A DNA stretch of 13,241 nt from an uncultured Lachnospiraceae bacterium (lineage in GTDB: Bacteria; Bacillota; Clostridia; Lachnospirales; Lachnospiraceae): positions 1 to 13,241 of the forward strand of contig CANQQN010000031.1 of NCBI GenBank assembly GCA_947625995.1, given 5' to 3'. Position numbers and translations under genes: made by a program. The notes beneath the pieces were generated by a model. The model did not search any database, had not been told where the DNA came from, and saw only the letters and a program-made list of their open reading frames with translations. Shown one piece after another: positions 1 through 7,140 of this stretch. Within the stretch, counting starts at the first letter, position 1. Every line of letters starts with the position of its first letter.

Positions 1-579
1 GAAGGTATCTTTGTATACAGCCATGAGATTTTCGGAGAAGGGTTTTACATGACCAGTGTGCGGGTACAGCGGCTCAGTGAATCCTCCGACTGTATTCCGC
101 TCATGGTTTCCGACCGTCTGGTCAATGTTAGCGAAGATTACACGGGGCAGCAGATCCGGGTGACGGGACAGTTCCGTTCTTACAACCGCCACGAGGAGAA
201 GCGCAACCGTCTGGTGCTCTCTGTATTTGCCAGAGAGATTGAGTTTTTAGAGGAAGGCGAGGAGCCTGTCAAGACCAACCAGATCTTTCTGGACGGTTAC
301 GTATGCAAGCAGCCGGTATACCGCAAGACTCCTCTGGGCCGGGAGATCGCGGATCTTCTTGTGGCGGTGAACCGCCCTTACGGCAAGTCCGACTACATAC
401 CCTGCATCTGCTGGGGCAGAAACGCAAGGTTTGCTTCCGGCTTTCAGGTTGGCGGGCATACCCAGATATGGGGCCGCATTCAGAGCAGGGAATATGTGAA
501 AAAGCTCTCCGACGAGGAAACCGAAAAGCGGGTGGCCTACGAGATCTCCGTCAGCAAGCTGGAGTATCTGGCCCAGTAG
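1..579 (+). CDS. Single-stranded DNA-binding-like protein with two OB-fold-like halves (5' end outside window)
   Basis: The reading frame is open from the first base of the window. Residues before the first ATG (base 49) continue the fold (SHEIFGEGFY), so the true start lies upstream and 192 residues are visible. The first half (to about residue 90) has strands with IPLMVSDRL and a G-Q-F-R-S-Y-N-R-H turn. The second half looks like a classical SSB OB fold: NQIFLDGYVCKQPVYRKT, then LAV-type strand VAVNRPYGKSDYIPCICWG and GRIQSREY. This supports a tandem OB-fold single-strand-binding protein of the kind found in Lachnospiraceae. Binding of ssDNA is inferred from the fold; no acidic C-terminal tail of housekeeping SSB (DDDIPF type) is present, as the protein ends KLEYLAQ. 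It may therefore be a specialised paralogue rather than the main replication SSB. Confidence 0.8.
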   Translation, partial: EGIFVYSHEIFGEGFYMTSVRVQRLSESSDCIPLMVSDRLVNVSEDYTGQQIRVTGQFRSYNRHEEKRNRLVLSVFAREIEFLEEGEEPVKTNQIFLDGYVCKQPVYRKTPLGREIADLLVAVNRPYGKSDYIPCICWGRNARFASGFQVGGHTQIWGRIQSREYVKKLSDEETEKRVAYEISVSKLEYLAQ

Positions 580-627
580 GAAGGACCGGGCCATGGCGAA
601 TATTTCCAAGAAGAATGAAAGAGCGCA

Positions 628-656
628 TTGACAAAGAAATTGAATAATGTTATAGT
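628..656 (+). promoter_or_regulatory. Sigma-A promoter for the lysine riboswitch-dap operon
   Basis: A perfect -35 TTGACA (628-633) is followed after 17 bases by TATAGT (651-656), one base from the consensus -10. The predicted transcript start near 663 falls just before the riboswitch P1 stem. No terminator is seen between the SSB-like gene and this promoter. Confidence 0.8.
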
Positions 657-674
657 TGGTTTAATCAGAAATTG

Positions 675-839
675 AGGTAGAGGTTGCGTTATTGATCAGT
701 ATGCTGCCGGATGTGTCAGGCACAGAAGAGGGCAGGTAGAAAGGGAATGACGCCGAAGGAGGATCTCACCTGAATGGGGTTCTTCTGGGCATACGGCCAA
801 CAGCCGTATGACTGTCATCCACAGGATGGGGAGCTATCT
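675..839 (+). promoter_or_regulatory. Lysine riboswitch (L box)
   Basis: Conserved lysine-aptamer blocks occur in order: AGAGGTTGCG (679-688), a CAGTAT segment near 697, the GAAAGGGAATGACGCCGAAGG block (739-759), CTGGGC (785-790), ACTGTCA (811-817) and GGGGAGCTATCT (828-839). P1 pairs AGGTAG (675-680) with CTATCT (834-839). The last two arms are hairpins: CATACGGC/GCCGTATG (790-797 with 803-810) and CATCC/GGATG (816-820 with 824-828). The aptamer sits upstream of dapA and a terminator, as expected for lysine repression of lysine synthesis by transcription attenuation. Confidence 0.93.
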
Positions 840-880
840 AAAGAAGATTATAACCGGAACAGGCATCTTTAGAGCAGCTC
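831..880 (+). promoter_or_regulatory. Antiterminator of the lysine riboswitch
   Basis: GAGCT (831-835) can pair with AGCTC (876-880), and CTAAAG (838-843) with CTTTAG (867-872). This structure uses the 3' strand of aptamer P1 (834-839) and the 5' strand of the terminator (871-878), so it excludes both. Without lysine it should form and let transcription continue; with lysine P1 holds its strand and the terminator forms. Confidence 0.75.
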
Positions 881-900
881 ACGGGCTGCTCTTTCTTATT
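871..900 (+). terminator. Riboswitch-controlled intrinsic terminator
   Basis: AGAGCAGC (871-878) pairs with GCTGCTCT (885-892) around a six-base loop and is followed by a T-rich run (TTCTTATT). It lies between aptamer and dapA and overlaps the antiterminator. Confidence 0.88.
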
Positions 901-928
901 ATTCAGAGGTATCTACCCATAGGAAAAA

Positions 929-943
929 GCCGCGAAAAGCGGC
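929..943 (+). other. Small hairpin just upstream of the dapA ribosome site
   Basis: GCCGC, loop GAAAA, GCGGC, ending a few bases before the dapA Shine-Dalgarno GGAGG. It has no T-run, so it is not a terminator. It could stabilise the dapA mRNA end after read-through, but no function is shown. Confidence 0.35.
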
Positions 944-959
944 GGAAACGGAGGAATTT

Positions 960-1850
960 ATGGCTATTTTTGAAGGCGCCGGTGTTGCCATTGTCACACC
1001 CATGAACGAAGATCTGACAGTAAATTATGATAAGCTGAGAGAGATCATTGATTTCCAGATCGAAAACGGCACAGATTGTATCATTATCTGTGGGACTACG
1101 GGAGAGTCTTCTACCCTGACCCATGAGGAGCATCTGGAGTGCATCCGGGTGTGTGTGGAGCATGTAAAAGGCCGGATCCCGGTGATCGCGGGCACAGGCT
1201 CCAATTGTACGGAGACCGCAAAATATTTGTCGGAGGAAGCCGCCCGGTACGGCGCGGACGGACTGCTTCTTGTGACGCCTTATTATAATAAGGCGACGCA
1301 GGGCGGCCTGATCAGGCATTTCGGGGCAGTTGCGGATGCGGTGGATCTTCCCATCGTGCTCTATAACGTGCCCAGCCGCACGGGCTGCAATATTTTGCCG
1401 GAGACCATCGCCGCCATGGCGGCGCAGCACAAAAATATCGTGGCGGTGAAAGAAGCCAGCGGCAATATCTCGCAGGTGGCAAAGGTTGCCCGGCTGACAG
1501 AAGGAAAGATCGATATTTATTCCGGCAACGACGACCAGATCGTGCCGGTGCTTTCCCTTGGAGGCAAGGGCGTGATCTCCGTGCTCTCCAATGTGGCGCC
1601 CAGACAGACCCACGAGATCGTGGCCAGCTATCTGGCGGGGGATGTGCAGAAGAGCAGAGAATTGCAGCTTGCGGCGCTGCCTCTCATTGATCAACTGTTC
1701 TGCGAGGTCAATCCTATCCCCGTGAAGGCGGCCATGAACCTGATGGGCTTTGAGGTAGGGCCTTTGCGGGCACCCCTTACATATATGGAGCCGGGTCATC
1801 TGGAGGCGTTGAAGAAAGAAATGATCGATTACGGTCTGGCTGTAAAATAA
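960..1850 (+). CDS. dapA: 4-hydroxy-tetrahydrodipicolinate synthase
   Basis: Condenses pyruvate with aspartate-4-semialdehyde, the first committed step of the diaminopimelate/lysine branch, in the cytoplasm. The 296-residue length is typical for this TIM-barrel family. Seen: GTTGES (residues 45-50) holding the catalytic Thr, Tyr109 and the TPYYNK motif (106-111), Tyr135 and Arg140 in YNVPSRTG, and the Schiff-base lysine K164 in VAVKEASG. The ATG at 960 follows GGAGG at 950-954. It is the first gene of the dap operon and lies directly behind the lysine riboswitch terminator, so lysine should switch its transcription off. Feedback inhibition of the enzyme itself cannot be judged from the motifs. 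Confidence 0.97.
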   Translation: MAIFEGAGVAIVTPMNEDLTVNYDKLREIIDFQIENGTDCIIICGTTGESSTLTHEEHLECIRVCVEHVKGRIPVIAGTGSNCTETAKYLSEEAARYGADGLLLVTPYYNKATQGGLIRHFGAVADAVDLPIVLYNVPSRTGCNILPETIAAMAAQHKNIVAVKEASGNISQVAKVARLTEGKIDIYSGNDDQIVPVLSLGGKGVISVLSNVAPRQTHEIVASYLAGDVQKSRELQLAALPLIDQLFCEVNPIPVKAAMNLMGFEVGPLRAPLTYMEPGHLEALKKEMIDYGLAVK

Positions 1851-1852
1851 AA

Positions 1853-1897
1853 GCCGGCGGGCGCCTGCCTTTGGCGGACTATGATCCGCGTGGCCGG
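1853..1897 (+). other. Imperfect stem-loop in the dapA-dapB gap
   Basis: Two GCCGGC hexamers (1853-1858 and 1892-1897) can pair, enclosing a second hairpin GCGGA/TCCGC (1874-1878 with 1885-1889). What follows is ATATTAAAAA, not a T-run, so I do not call it a terminator. It could be a processing or stability element within the operon mRNA. Confidence 0.35.
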
Positions 1898-1956
1898 CGC
1901 ATATTAAAAATGGAGATCAAGGCGAAAGTTTTTTAAAAGAAAGGTTGGTACAGATT

Positions 1957-2718
1957 ATGATCCGAGTGATCATGCATGGCTGCAACGGCAAAATGGGGCA
2001 GACCATCACAAAGCTGATGAAGGACGATGAGCAGGCAAAGATCGTAGCGGGAATCGATCCCTACGACGGGATTCGGAACGATTATCCGGTGTTCCCCTCG
2101 TTGGCGGCGTGTACCGTGGAGGCGGATGTGATCATTGATTTCGCGTCTGCAGCGGCAGTAGACGCCCTGCTGGACTATAGTGTGAAAAAACAGGTGCCCG
2201 TGGTGCTCTGTACCACCGGTATGAGCGAAGAACAGCTTGACCGGATCGCGGAGGCGTCCACGCAGGTTGCCGTTTTGAAATCCGCAAATATGTCTCTGGG
2301 CATCAATACCCTTCTGGATATTCTGAAAAAGACGGCGCCTCTGCTTGCGGAGGCCGGGTTTGATATGGAGATCGTGGAAAAGCATCACAATCAGAAGGTG
2401 GACGCGCCCAGCGGCACGGCCCTTGCGCTGGCGGACGCCATCAACGCAGGTCTGGAAGAACCATACGCCTACAAATATGACCGCAGCAGCCAGCGGGAGA
2501 AGCGGGCGAAAAAGGAGATCGGCATTCAGGCGGTGAGAGGCGGCACCATCGTCGGCGAGCATGAGGTGATCTTTGCCGGCACCGACGAGGTGATCGAGTT
2601 CAAGCATACGGCGTACTCTAAGGCGATCTTCGGAAAGGGCGCCATTTCTGCAGCTAAATTTCTGGCGGGCAAAGGGCCGGGACTTTATGACATGCAGGAT
2701 GTGATCGCGGCGTCCTGA
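1957..2718 (+). CDS. dapB: 4-hydroxy-tetrahydrodipicolinate reductase
   Basis: Reduces the DapA product to tetrahydrodipicolinate with NAD(P)H. The 253-residue protein begins MIRVIMHGCNGKMGQ, with the GxxGxxG Rossmann loop at residues 8-14. The catalytic block EKHHNQKVDAPSGTA lies at 141-155, with the His pair and Lys147 in the family signature. VVLCTTG (82-88) and the C-terminal EFKHTAYSK segment also fit. I chose ATG 1957, about 13 bases behind an AAAGAAAGG ribosome site; an in-frame TTG at 1945 touches that site and is unlikely. It is 106 bases from dapA with no convincing terminator between. The product is the branch point to lysine and, in spore formers, dipicolinic acid. Confidence 0.96.
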   Translation: MIRVIMHGCNGKMGQTITKLMKDDEQAKIVAGIDPYDGIRNDYPVFPSLAACTVEADVIIDFASAAAVDALLDYSVKKQVPVVLCTTGMSEEQLDRIAEASTQVAVLKSANMSLGINTLLDILKKTAPLLAEAGFDMEIVEKHHNQKVDAPSGTALALADAINAGLEEPYAYKYDRSSQREKRAKKEIGIQAVRGGTIVGEHEVIFAGTDEVIEFKHTAYSKAIFGKGAISAAKFLAGKGPGLYDMQDVIAAS

Positions 2719-2828
2719 CAGGAGCCTGCAGGCGCGGGTCCTGCCGGCCGGGAAAAAGGCGGCGGATTTTTGCAGGAGCAGGGCAGGTCGGAAGTTGGCC
2801 CTGACGGAAAAGAGGGGTGTGAACAGCA

Positions 2829-3668
2829 GTGAAGTTTACAAAAATGCACGGCTGCGGCAATGATTATATTTATGTGAACTGCTTTACGGAGACGGTAGAG
2901 GATCCCCAGGCGCTGGCGAAGCGTGTCAGCGACCGTCATTTCGGTATCGGAAGCGACGGCCTGATTCTCATCAAACCGTCGGAGCAGGCAGATTTTACCA
3001 TGGATATGTATAATGCGGACGGTTCCAGAGGCGAGATGTGCGGCAACGGCATCCGCTGTGTGGCCAAATATGTTTATGATTACGGCCTGACGGACAAAAC
3101 GCAGATCAGCGTGGAGACGCTGGGCGGGATCAAGTATCTGGATCTGTATGTAGAGGACGGAAAAGTGTCGAAGGTGCGGGTCAACATGGGCCGGCCGAAG
3201 CTGGCGCCCAAGGATATCCCGGCAAAGTTTGAAGGAGAGACGGTGATTGACAGCCCCATGACCGTGGACGGACAAGAATACCGTGTCACCTGCGTCAATA
3301 TGGGCAATCCCCATGTGGTGACCTTTTTGGATGAGGGAACGGATCTGAAAAAGTTTCAGATAGAAAAGACGGGCCCCAAATTTGAAGAGCATCCGCTGTT
3401 TCCCAACAGGATCAATACGGAATTTGTAAAGGTGATCGACCGGACCCAACTGGAAATGCGTGTCTGGGAACGGGGCAGCGGGGAGACGCTGGCCTGTGGC
3501 ACCGGCACCTGCGCTACGGTTGTGGCGGCGGTGCTGAACGGATTGTGCGACAGGAAAGCCACGGTACATCTTCTTGGGGGAGATCTGGAGATTTTCTGGG
3601 ATCCCGAAGACGACTGCGTATATATGACCGGACCGGCGGCCACTGTGTTTGACGGGGAGATCCTGTAA
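2829..3668 (+). CDS. dapF: Diaminopimelate epimerase
   Basis: Interconverts LL- and meso-diaminopimelate without a cofactor, using two cysteines. Both are visible: Cys71 in EMCGNGIRC and Cys223 in LACGTGTCAT. The N-terminus (MKFTKMHGCGNDYIYV) and GSDG at 41-44 are typical; 279 residues is normal. The start is GTG at 2829, behind AGAGGGG at 2811-2817; the spacing (11 bases) is on the long side, and the next ATG would remove the conserved first residues. It follows dapB by 110 bases and precedes dapL, so the operon order is not the pathway order (DapL acts before DapF). Confidence 0.97.
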   Translation: MKFTKMHGCGNDYIYVNCFTETVEDPQALAKRVSDRHFGIGSDGLILIKPSEQADFTMDMYNADGSRGEMCGNGIRCVAKYVYDYGLTDKTQISVETLGGIKYLDLYVEDGKVSKVRVNMGRPKLAPKDIPAKFEGETVIDSPMTVDGQEYRVTCVNMGNPHVVTFLDEGTDLKKFQIEKTGPKFEEHPLFPNRINTEFVKVIDRTQLEMRVWERGSGETLACGTGTCATVVAAVLNGLCDRKATVHLLGGDLEIFWDPEDDCVYMTGPAATVFDGEIL

Positions 3669-3699
3669 GATTGCCGACAAAAGGCGTGATATGTGGAGA

Positions 3700-3740
3700 A
3701 ATATCCGAGGATAAAGAACATTCGGCCCACGCCGGATATT
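3700..3740 (+). other. Stem-loop before dapL
   Basis: AATATCCG (3700-3707) is an exact inverted repeat of CGGATATT (3733-3740). It ends just ahead of the dapL Shine-Dalgarno AGGAGGG (3746-3752). There is no T-run. It may affect dapL translation or mRNA stability; no known element is recognised. Confidence 0.35.
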
Positions 3741-3757
3741 ACATCAGGAGGGAAAAT

Positions 3758-4978
3758 ATGTTTAAAGTAAATGAAAATTATTTAAAGCTGCCGGGCAGTT
3801 ATCTGTTCAGCACCATTGCAAAGAAGGTCAGCGCGTATCAGGAGGCGCACCCGGAAAAGGAGATCATTCGTCTGGGCATCGGCGACGTGACCCGGCCCAT
3901 TGCCCCGGCCATCATCGAGGCCATGCATAAGGCGGTGGACGAGATGGGCAACGCGGCTACTTTCCACGGCTACGCGCCGGATCTGGGCTATCAGTTCCTG
4001 CGGGACGCGATTGTAAAGGGAGATTATCAGTCCAGAGGCGTGGATATCAGCGCTGACGAGATCTTTGTCAGCGACGGCGCAAAGTGCGACTGCAGCAATA
4101 TTCAGGAGATTTTTGGCACGGACAACAAGATCGCTGTCTGCGATCCGGTCTACCCGGTTTATGTGGATTCCAACGTGATGGCAGGTCGTACCGGCACCTA
4201 TGATCCCCAGACGGAGGTCTGGAGCGATATCATTTACATGCCCTGCACAAGAGAAAACCATTTTGTACCGGAGCTTCCCAAGGAGACGCCGGATATGATC
4301 TACATCTGCTCCCCCAACAATCCTGTAGGCACAGCCCTTACAAAAGAGCAGCTGCAGGTGTGGGTGGATTATGCCAATGCGCACGGCGCGGTGATCTTAT
4401 TCGACGCCGCCTACGAAGCTTATATCTCCGAAGAAAACGTGCCGCATACGATTTTTGAATGTGAGGGCGCAAGGACCTGCGCCATTGAGTTTAAGAGCTT
4501 TTCCAAGAACGCGGGCTTTACCGGCGTGCGTCTTGGCTATACCGTGGTTCCCAAGGATTTGAAGTGTGGGGACGTGATGCTCCACAGTCTTTGGGCGAGA
4601 CGCCACGGCACCAAATACAACGGCGCGCCCTACATTGTCCAGAAGGCCGGCGAAGCAGTGTATTCCGAGGAAGGGAAGGCCCAGTTGAAGGAGCAGGTCG
4701 CCTATTATATGAATAATGCCAAAGTGATCAAGGAAGGGCTTGCCGAGGCCGGCTATGAGGTCTACGGCGGCATCAACGCCCCCTATATCTGGCTGCGGGT
4801 GCCGGAGGGCATGACGTCGTGGGGATTCTTCGATTATCTTCTGGAGACGGCCAATGTGGTGGGCACTCCCGGTTCCGGCTTCGGTCCCAGCGGGGAGGGC
4901 TACTTCCGACTGACGGCCTTTGGCAATTACGAAAATACGGTGAAGGCCATTGAGCGGATCAAAGCATTGAATAAATAA
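3758..4978 (+). CDS. dapL: LL-diaminopimelate aminotransferase
   Basis: PLP enzyme that converts tetrahydrodipicolinate directly to LL-diaminopimelate with glutamate as amino donor, bypassing the acyl-blocked (DapD/DapC/DapE-type) steps. It has 406 residues, a usual length. The fold-type I aminotransferase marks are present: CSPNNPVGT (184-192), Asp216 in LFDAAYEAY, and the PLP lysine K250 in FKSFSKNAGFTG, followed by VRLGY. The N-terminal segment with LGIGDVTRPI (39-48) is characteristic of DapL over other class I/II aminotransferases. The start is ATG 3758 behind a strong AGGAGGG; the frame is open further upstream but lacks family sequence there. It is the last gene of the dap operon and is followed at once by a terminator. 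Confidence 0.96.
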   Translation: MFKVNENYLKLPGSYLFSTIAKKVSAYQEAHPEKEIIRLGIGDVTRPIAPAIIEAMHKAVDEMGNAATFHGYAPDLGYQFLRDAIVKGDYQSRGVDISADEIFVSDGAKCDCSNIQEIFGTDNKIAVCDPVYPVYVDSNVMAGRTGTYDPQTEVWSDIIYMPCTRENHFVPELPKETPDMIYICSPNNPVGTALTKEQLQVWVDYANAHGAVILFDAAYEAYISEENVPHTIFECEGARTCAIEFKSFSKNAGFTGVRLGYTVVPKDLKCGDVMLHSLWARRHGTKYNGAPYIVQKAGEAVYSEEGKAQLKEQVAYYMNNAKVIKEGLAEAGYEVYGGINAPYIWLRVPEGMTSWGFFDYLLETANVVGTPGSGFGPSGEGYFRLTAFGNYENTVKAIERIKALNK

Positions 4979-4992
4979 TGAGAGAAGACTGG

Positions 4993-5025
4993 GCGGCCTG
5001 AAAGCAGGCCGCTCTGTTTGCTTGT
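4993..5025 (+). terminator. Intrinsic terminator of the dap operon
   Basis: A perfect 8-bp stem GCGGCCTG (4993-5000)/CAGGCCGC (5005-5012) with an AAAG tetraloop is followed by TCTGTTTGCTT. The tail is only moderately T-rich, but position directly after dapL supports the call. Confidence 0.8.
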
Positions 5026-5035
5026 GCGAAAAACC

Positions 5036-5049
5036 GCCGCGATCGCGGC
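5036..5049 (+). other. Perfect 14-bp palindrome upstream of cca
   Basis: GCCGCGATCGCGGC reads the same on both strands. As RNA it would form GCCGC/GCGGC with a GATC loop; the following AAAAGCATTTTT is not a clean T-run. It could be a weak second terminator, a protein-binding site, or part of the cca leader. Confidence 0.4.
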
Positions 5050-5079
5050 AAAAGCATTTTTAGTTTAAACGGAGGCAGT

Positions 5080-6402
5080 ATGTTTCTTCCAGAAAAAGTG
5101 AAACAAATCATTTCCATATTGGAACAGCGGGGATTTGAAGCCTATGCGGTAGGAGGCTGTGTCAGGGACACCCTTCTTGAGCGGACGCCGGAGGACTGGG
5201 ATATTACCACCAACGCTTCGCCCAAAGAAGTGAAGGCGCTCTTTCGCCGGACGGTGGATACGGGAATCGCCCACGGTACGGTGACGGTGCTTTTGGATCA
5301 GGACAGCTTCGAGGTCACCACCTACCGGATTGACGGAGATTACGAGGACAGCCGGCATCCGAAGGAGGTTACCTTCACAAACAGTCTGAAGGAGGACTTG
5401 AAGCGGAGAGATTTTACCATCAACGCCATGGCCTACAATGAAAAAAACGGGCTGGTGGACTGCTTTGGCGGCATGAAAGACTTAAAAGTCGGGGTGATCC
5501 GCTGTGTGGGGAACGCCGAAGAACGGTTTACGGAGGACGCCCTGCGCATTTTGCGGTGCGTGCGGTTTTCCGCACAGTTGGGATTTTCCATAGAAAAAGA
5601 GACGGAAGCCGCGGCAGTCCGAATGGCTGACAGCCTGAAGAAGATCAGCGCCGAGCGGATCGCCGCCGAGTGGACCAAGCTGCTTTTGGCGCCCCATGTG
5701 GACCGGATCATGACCGCATATCAATACGGAATCCTGAAACAGTTTTTTCCGGAGGTTACGGTGACGGACAGGCTGGTGAGGGCGGTGGAACTGATCCCGG
5801 CTTCAGACGCTGCAAAACAGCTTCGCTACGCCATGCTGTTTTGCCGGCTGTCTGCAGACGACAGAAAAGATTTTGCGCTGCCGGCAGAAAAGACGGAAAG
5901 CGACGCAAAGGACAAGGACAGCACGGTTTCCGACCGGAAAACAGACGGCGAAAAAGCCGCCGCGCTGGCAAAAAATCTGCTGCGCCGGCTGAAATTTGAC
6001 AATGAGACCATCCGCACGGTGTCAGGACTTGTCAGGTATCTGCACCTTCAGATCGAACCTGAAAGCGGCGCTGTCCGCCGGGCTGTTTATGAGACCGGAG
6101 AAACGCTGTTCCCTCTGCTCTTTCCGGTGTGGCGGGCCTATACGCAGGCGGGATTCGAGGATGGTGAGAAGCTTTCTCATATCGATGAGATTGAAAGACT
6201 GTACGGGCAGATCATTTCCCACGGAGACTGTCTTTCCCTAAAAGAGCTTGCAGTGACAGGCGGCGACCTGATTGCCCTTGGCATTGCACCGGGCAAAGAA
6301 ATGGGAGAGATCCTGCACCGGCTGCTTTTTCTGGTGTTGGATGAACCTTCCCGCAATACAAGAGAATACCTGCTGGAAGCGGCGAAAAATTTTGTAATTT
6401 AA
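5080..6402 (+). CDS. cca: CCA-adding tRNA nucleotidyltransferase (class II)
   Basis: Adds or repairs the 3' CCA of tRNAs in the cytoplasm. Seen: the GG loop YAVGGCVRDTLL (22-33), the metal-binding DxD pair Asp39/Asp41 in EDWDITTNA, the RRDFTINAMAYN motif (109-120), and EDALRILRCVRFSAQLGF (152-169). The start ATG follows GGAGG at a short four-base spacing. At 440 residues it is longer than many Gram-positive homologues; a hydrophilic stretch rich in K/D/S/E (about 257-295) looks like a loop insertion in the tail domain. The last five residues (KNFVI) and the stop codon come from the inserted hicAB cassette; the leftover sequence at 7141-7194 suggests that the ancestral end was LACAASP after the shared LLEAA. 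Confidence 0.95.
   Translation: MFLPEKVKQIISILEQRGFEAYAVGGCVRDTLLERTPEDWDITTNASPKEVKALFRRTVDTGIAHGTVTVLLDQDSFEVTTYRIDGDYEDSRHPKEVTFTNSLKEDLKRRDFTINAMAYNEKNGLVDCFGGMKDLKVGVIRCVGNAEERFTEDALRILRCVRFSAQLGFSIEKETEAAAVRMADSLKKISAERIAAEWTKLLLAPHVDRIMTAYQYGILKQFFPEVTVTDRLVRAVELIPASDAAKQLRYAMLFCRLSADDRKDFALPAEKTESDAKDKDSTVSDRKTDGEKAAALAKNLLRRLKFDNETIRTVSGLVRYLHLQIEPESGAVRRAVYETGETLFPLLFPVWRAYTQAGFEDGEKLSHIDEIERLYGQIISHGDCLSLKELAVTGGDLIALGIAPGKEMGEILHRLLFLVLDEPSRNTREYLLEAAKNFVI
6355..6384 (+). repeat. Direct repeat, copy 1 (within cca)
   Basis: These 30 bases are identical to 7141-7170. They begin AATACAAGAG and end GGAAGCGGCG, and encode NTREYLLEAA in the cca frame. The copies are 786 bases apart and bracket the hicAB module. 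Upstream and downstream of the 30 bases the two copies diverge at once. Confidence 0.97.
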
Positions 6403-6433
6403 AAAATGACCGAAAAGAGTTTTCACAAGTCGG

Positions 6434-6462
6434 TTGACACCAAATATGATACCACGTATAAT
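6434..6462 (+). promoter_or_regulatory. Consensus sigma-A promoter of hicAB with overlapping palindrome
   Basis: TTGACA (6434-6439) and TATAAT (6457-6462) are both perfect and 17 bases apart. An interrupted palindrome, AT-G-ATAC-CAC-GTAT-A-AT (6446-6462), overlaps the -10. That is a good position for autorepression by the ribbon-helix-helix domain of HicB, the usual control of hicAB operons; the operator role is inferred. Confidence 0.88.
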
Positions 6463-6482
6463 GTAAATAGGAGGTATTTTAG

Positions 6483-6737
6483 ATGTCACAATGGGATAAA
6501 CTATTGGCTAAGATTTATTCCTTGTCTAAAGATCTTCGCTTTCATGAATTGCGCAAAGTTCTGGAAAGCTATGGATATGTGATGAACGCGCCTAAAAAGG
6601 GCAGCAGCCATTATACATTCAGAAAACCGGGATGTCAACCAATTACGATTCCAAAGCATGAGCCCATTAAAAGAGTGTATGTTGAGATGGTAAGACAGGT
6701 TGTGGAAAGTGAGGCGGAAAATGATGAAAACAGTTGA
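6483..6737 (+). CDS. hicA: HicA-family mRNA interferase toxin
   Basis: Small 84-residue protein with the HicA double-stranded-RNA-binding-like fold. It contains the SSHYTFRKPG motif with the catalytic histidine at His43, and the following PITIPKHEPIKRVYV segment. HicA toxins cleave mRNA and tmRNA and are neutralised by HicB; this activity is taken from the family. About 20 residues precede the usual HicA core, a form common in Firmicutes. The ribosome site AGGAGG (6469-6474) is ideal, eight bases before the ATG. hicB overlaps its 3' end. The catalytic His is intact, so the toxin is probably functional. Confidence 0.93.
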   Translation: MSQWDKLLAKIYSLSKDLRFHELRKVLESYGYVMNAPKKGSSHYTFRKPGCQPITIPKHEPIKRVYVEMVRQVVESEAENDENS

Positions 6738-7086
6738 TGAATATATGAGCATGTCATATCGTATGGAAATTGTGGAAGATAAAGAGGAAGGTGGGTATGT
6801 TGTGTCTTTCCCTGATCTTCCGGGGTGCATTACCTGTGGGGAAACGATAGAAAGCGCAGTTGCAAACGCGGTCGATGCAAAAAAGGCATGGCTGGAAGCT
6901 GCGCTGGAAGACGGTATTACGATTCAGGAACCGGACAGTCTGGAAGACTATTCGGGGCAGTTTAAATTGAGGATACCACGCAGCCTGCACCGGTTGTTAG
7001 CGGAGCATTCAAAAAAAGAGGGGATCAGCATGAATCAATATTGTGTCTTTCTGCTTTCCCGAAACGATGCTGTTTATTCCAAATAA
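6721..7086 (+). CDS. hicB: HicB-family antitoxin
   Basis: Antitoxin and probable autorepressor for the preceding toxin. Residues about 12-70 form the degenerate RNase H-like HicB domain (YRMEIVEDKEEGGYVVSFPD, LPGCITCGETIESAVANA). Residues about 80-115 (FKLRIPRSLHRLL, GISMNQYCVFLLSR) look like a ribbon-helix-helix DNA-binding domain. Two adjacent ATGs (6721, 6724) are possible starts behind GAGG at 6711-6714; either overlaps hicA (by 17 or 14 bases), so the two are translationally coupled. There are 121 residues from the first ATG. No clear terminator follows before the repeat at 7141. Confidence 0.93.
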   Translation: MMKTVDEYMSMSYRMEIVEDKEEGGYVVSFPDLPGCITCGETIESAVANAVDAKKAWLEAALEDGITIQEPDSLEDYSGQFKLRIPRSLHRLLAEHSKKEGISMNQYCVFLLSRNDAVYSK

Positions 7087-7140
7087 TATGGATCTTTCAG
7101 ATGAATATACAGAGTAGAAGTCAAAACACATTTTAAATTT

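Noticed and set aside
593..631. Twelve-codon open frame (MANISKKNERAH) with an AGGAAGGA upstream
   Set aside because: It is too short to support as a gene, overlaps the -35 of the dap promoter, and the ribosome-site match may be chance.
903..1799. 298-codon open frame on the - strand opposite dapA
   Set aside because: It lies wholly over a clear dapA and has a His/Arg-rich composition typical of antisense shadows.
1945..1957. TTG at 1945 as dapB start
   Set aside because: It directly touches the only ribosome site and adds residues not typical of DapB; ATG 1957 gives the family N-terminus.
2719..2828. Terminator or control element in the dapB-dapF gap
   Set aside because: G+C-rich short repeats (CCTGCC/GGCAGG) allow only a weak, long-loop pairing with no T-run.
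3671..3757. Upstream extension of dapL to the TTG at 3671
   Set aside because: It has no ribosome site and no family sequence; ATG 3758 follows a strong AGGAGGG and gives the normal length.
6385..7140. Insertion sequence or transposon carrying hicAB
   Set aside because: No transposase and no clear terminal inverted repeats were found, and a 30-bp target duplication is too long for usual transposition. A small cassette of unknown mobilisation is reported instead.
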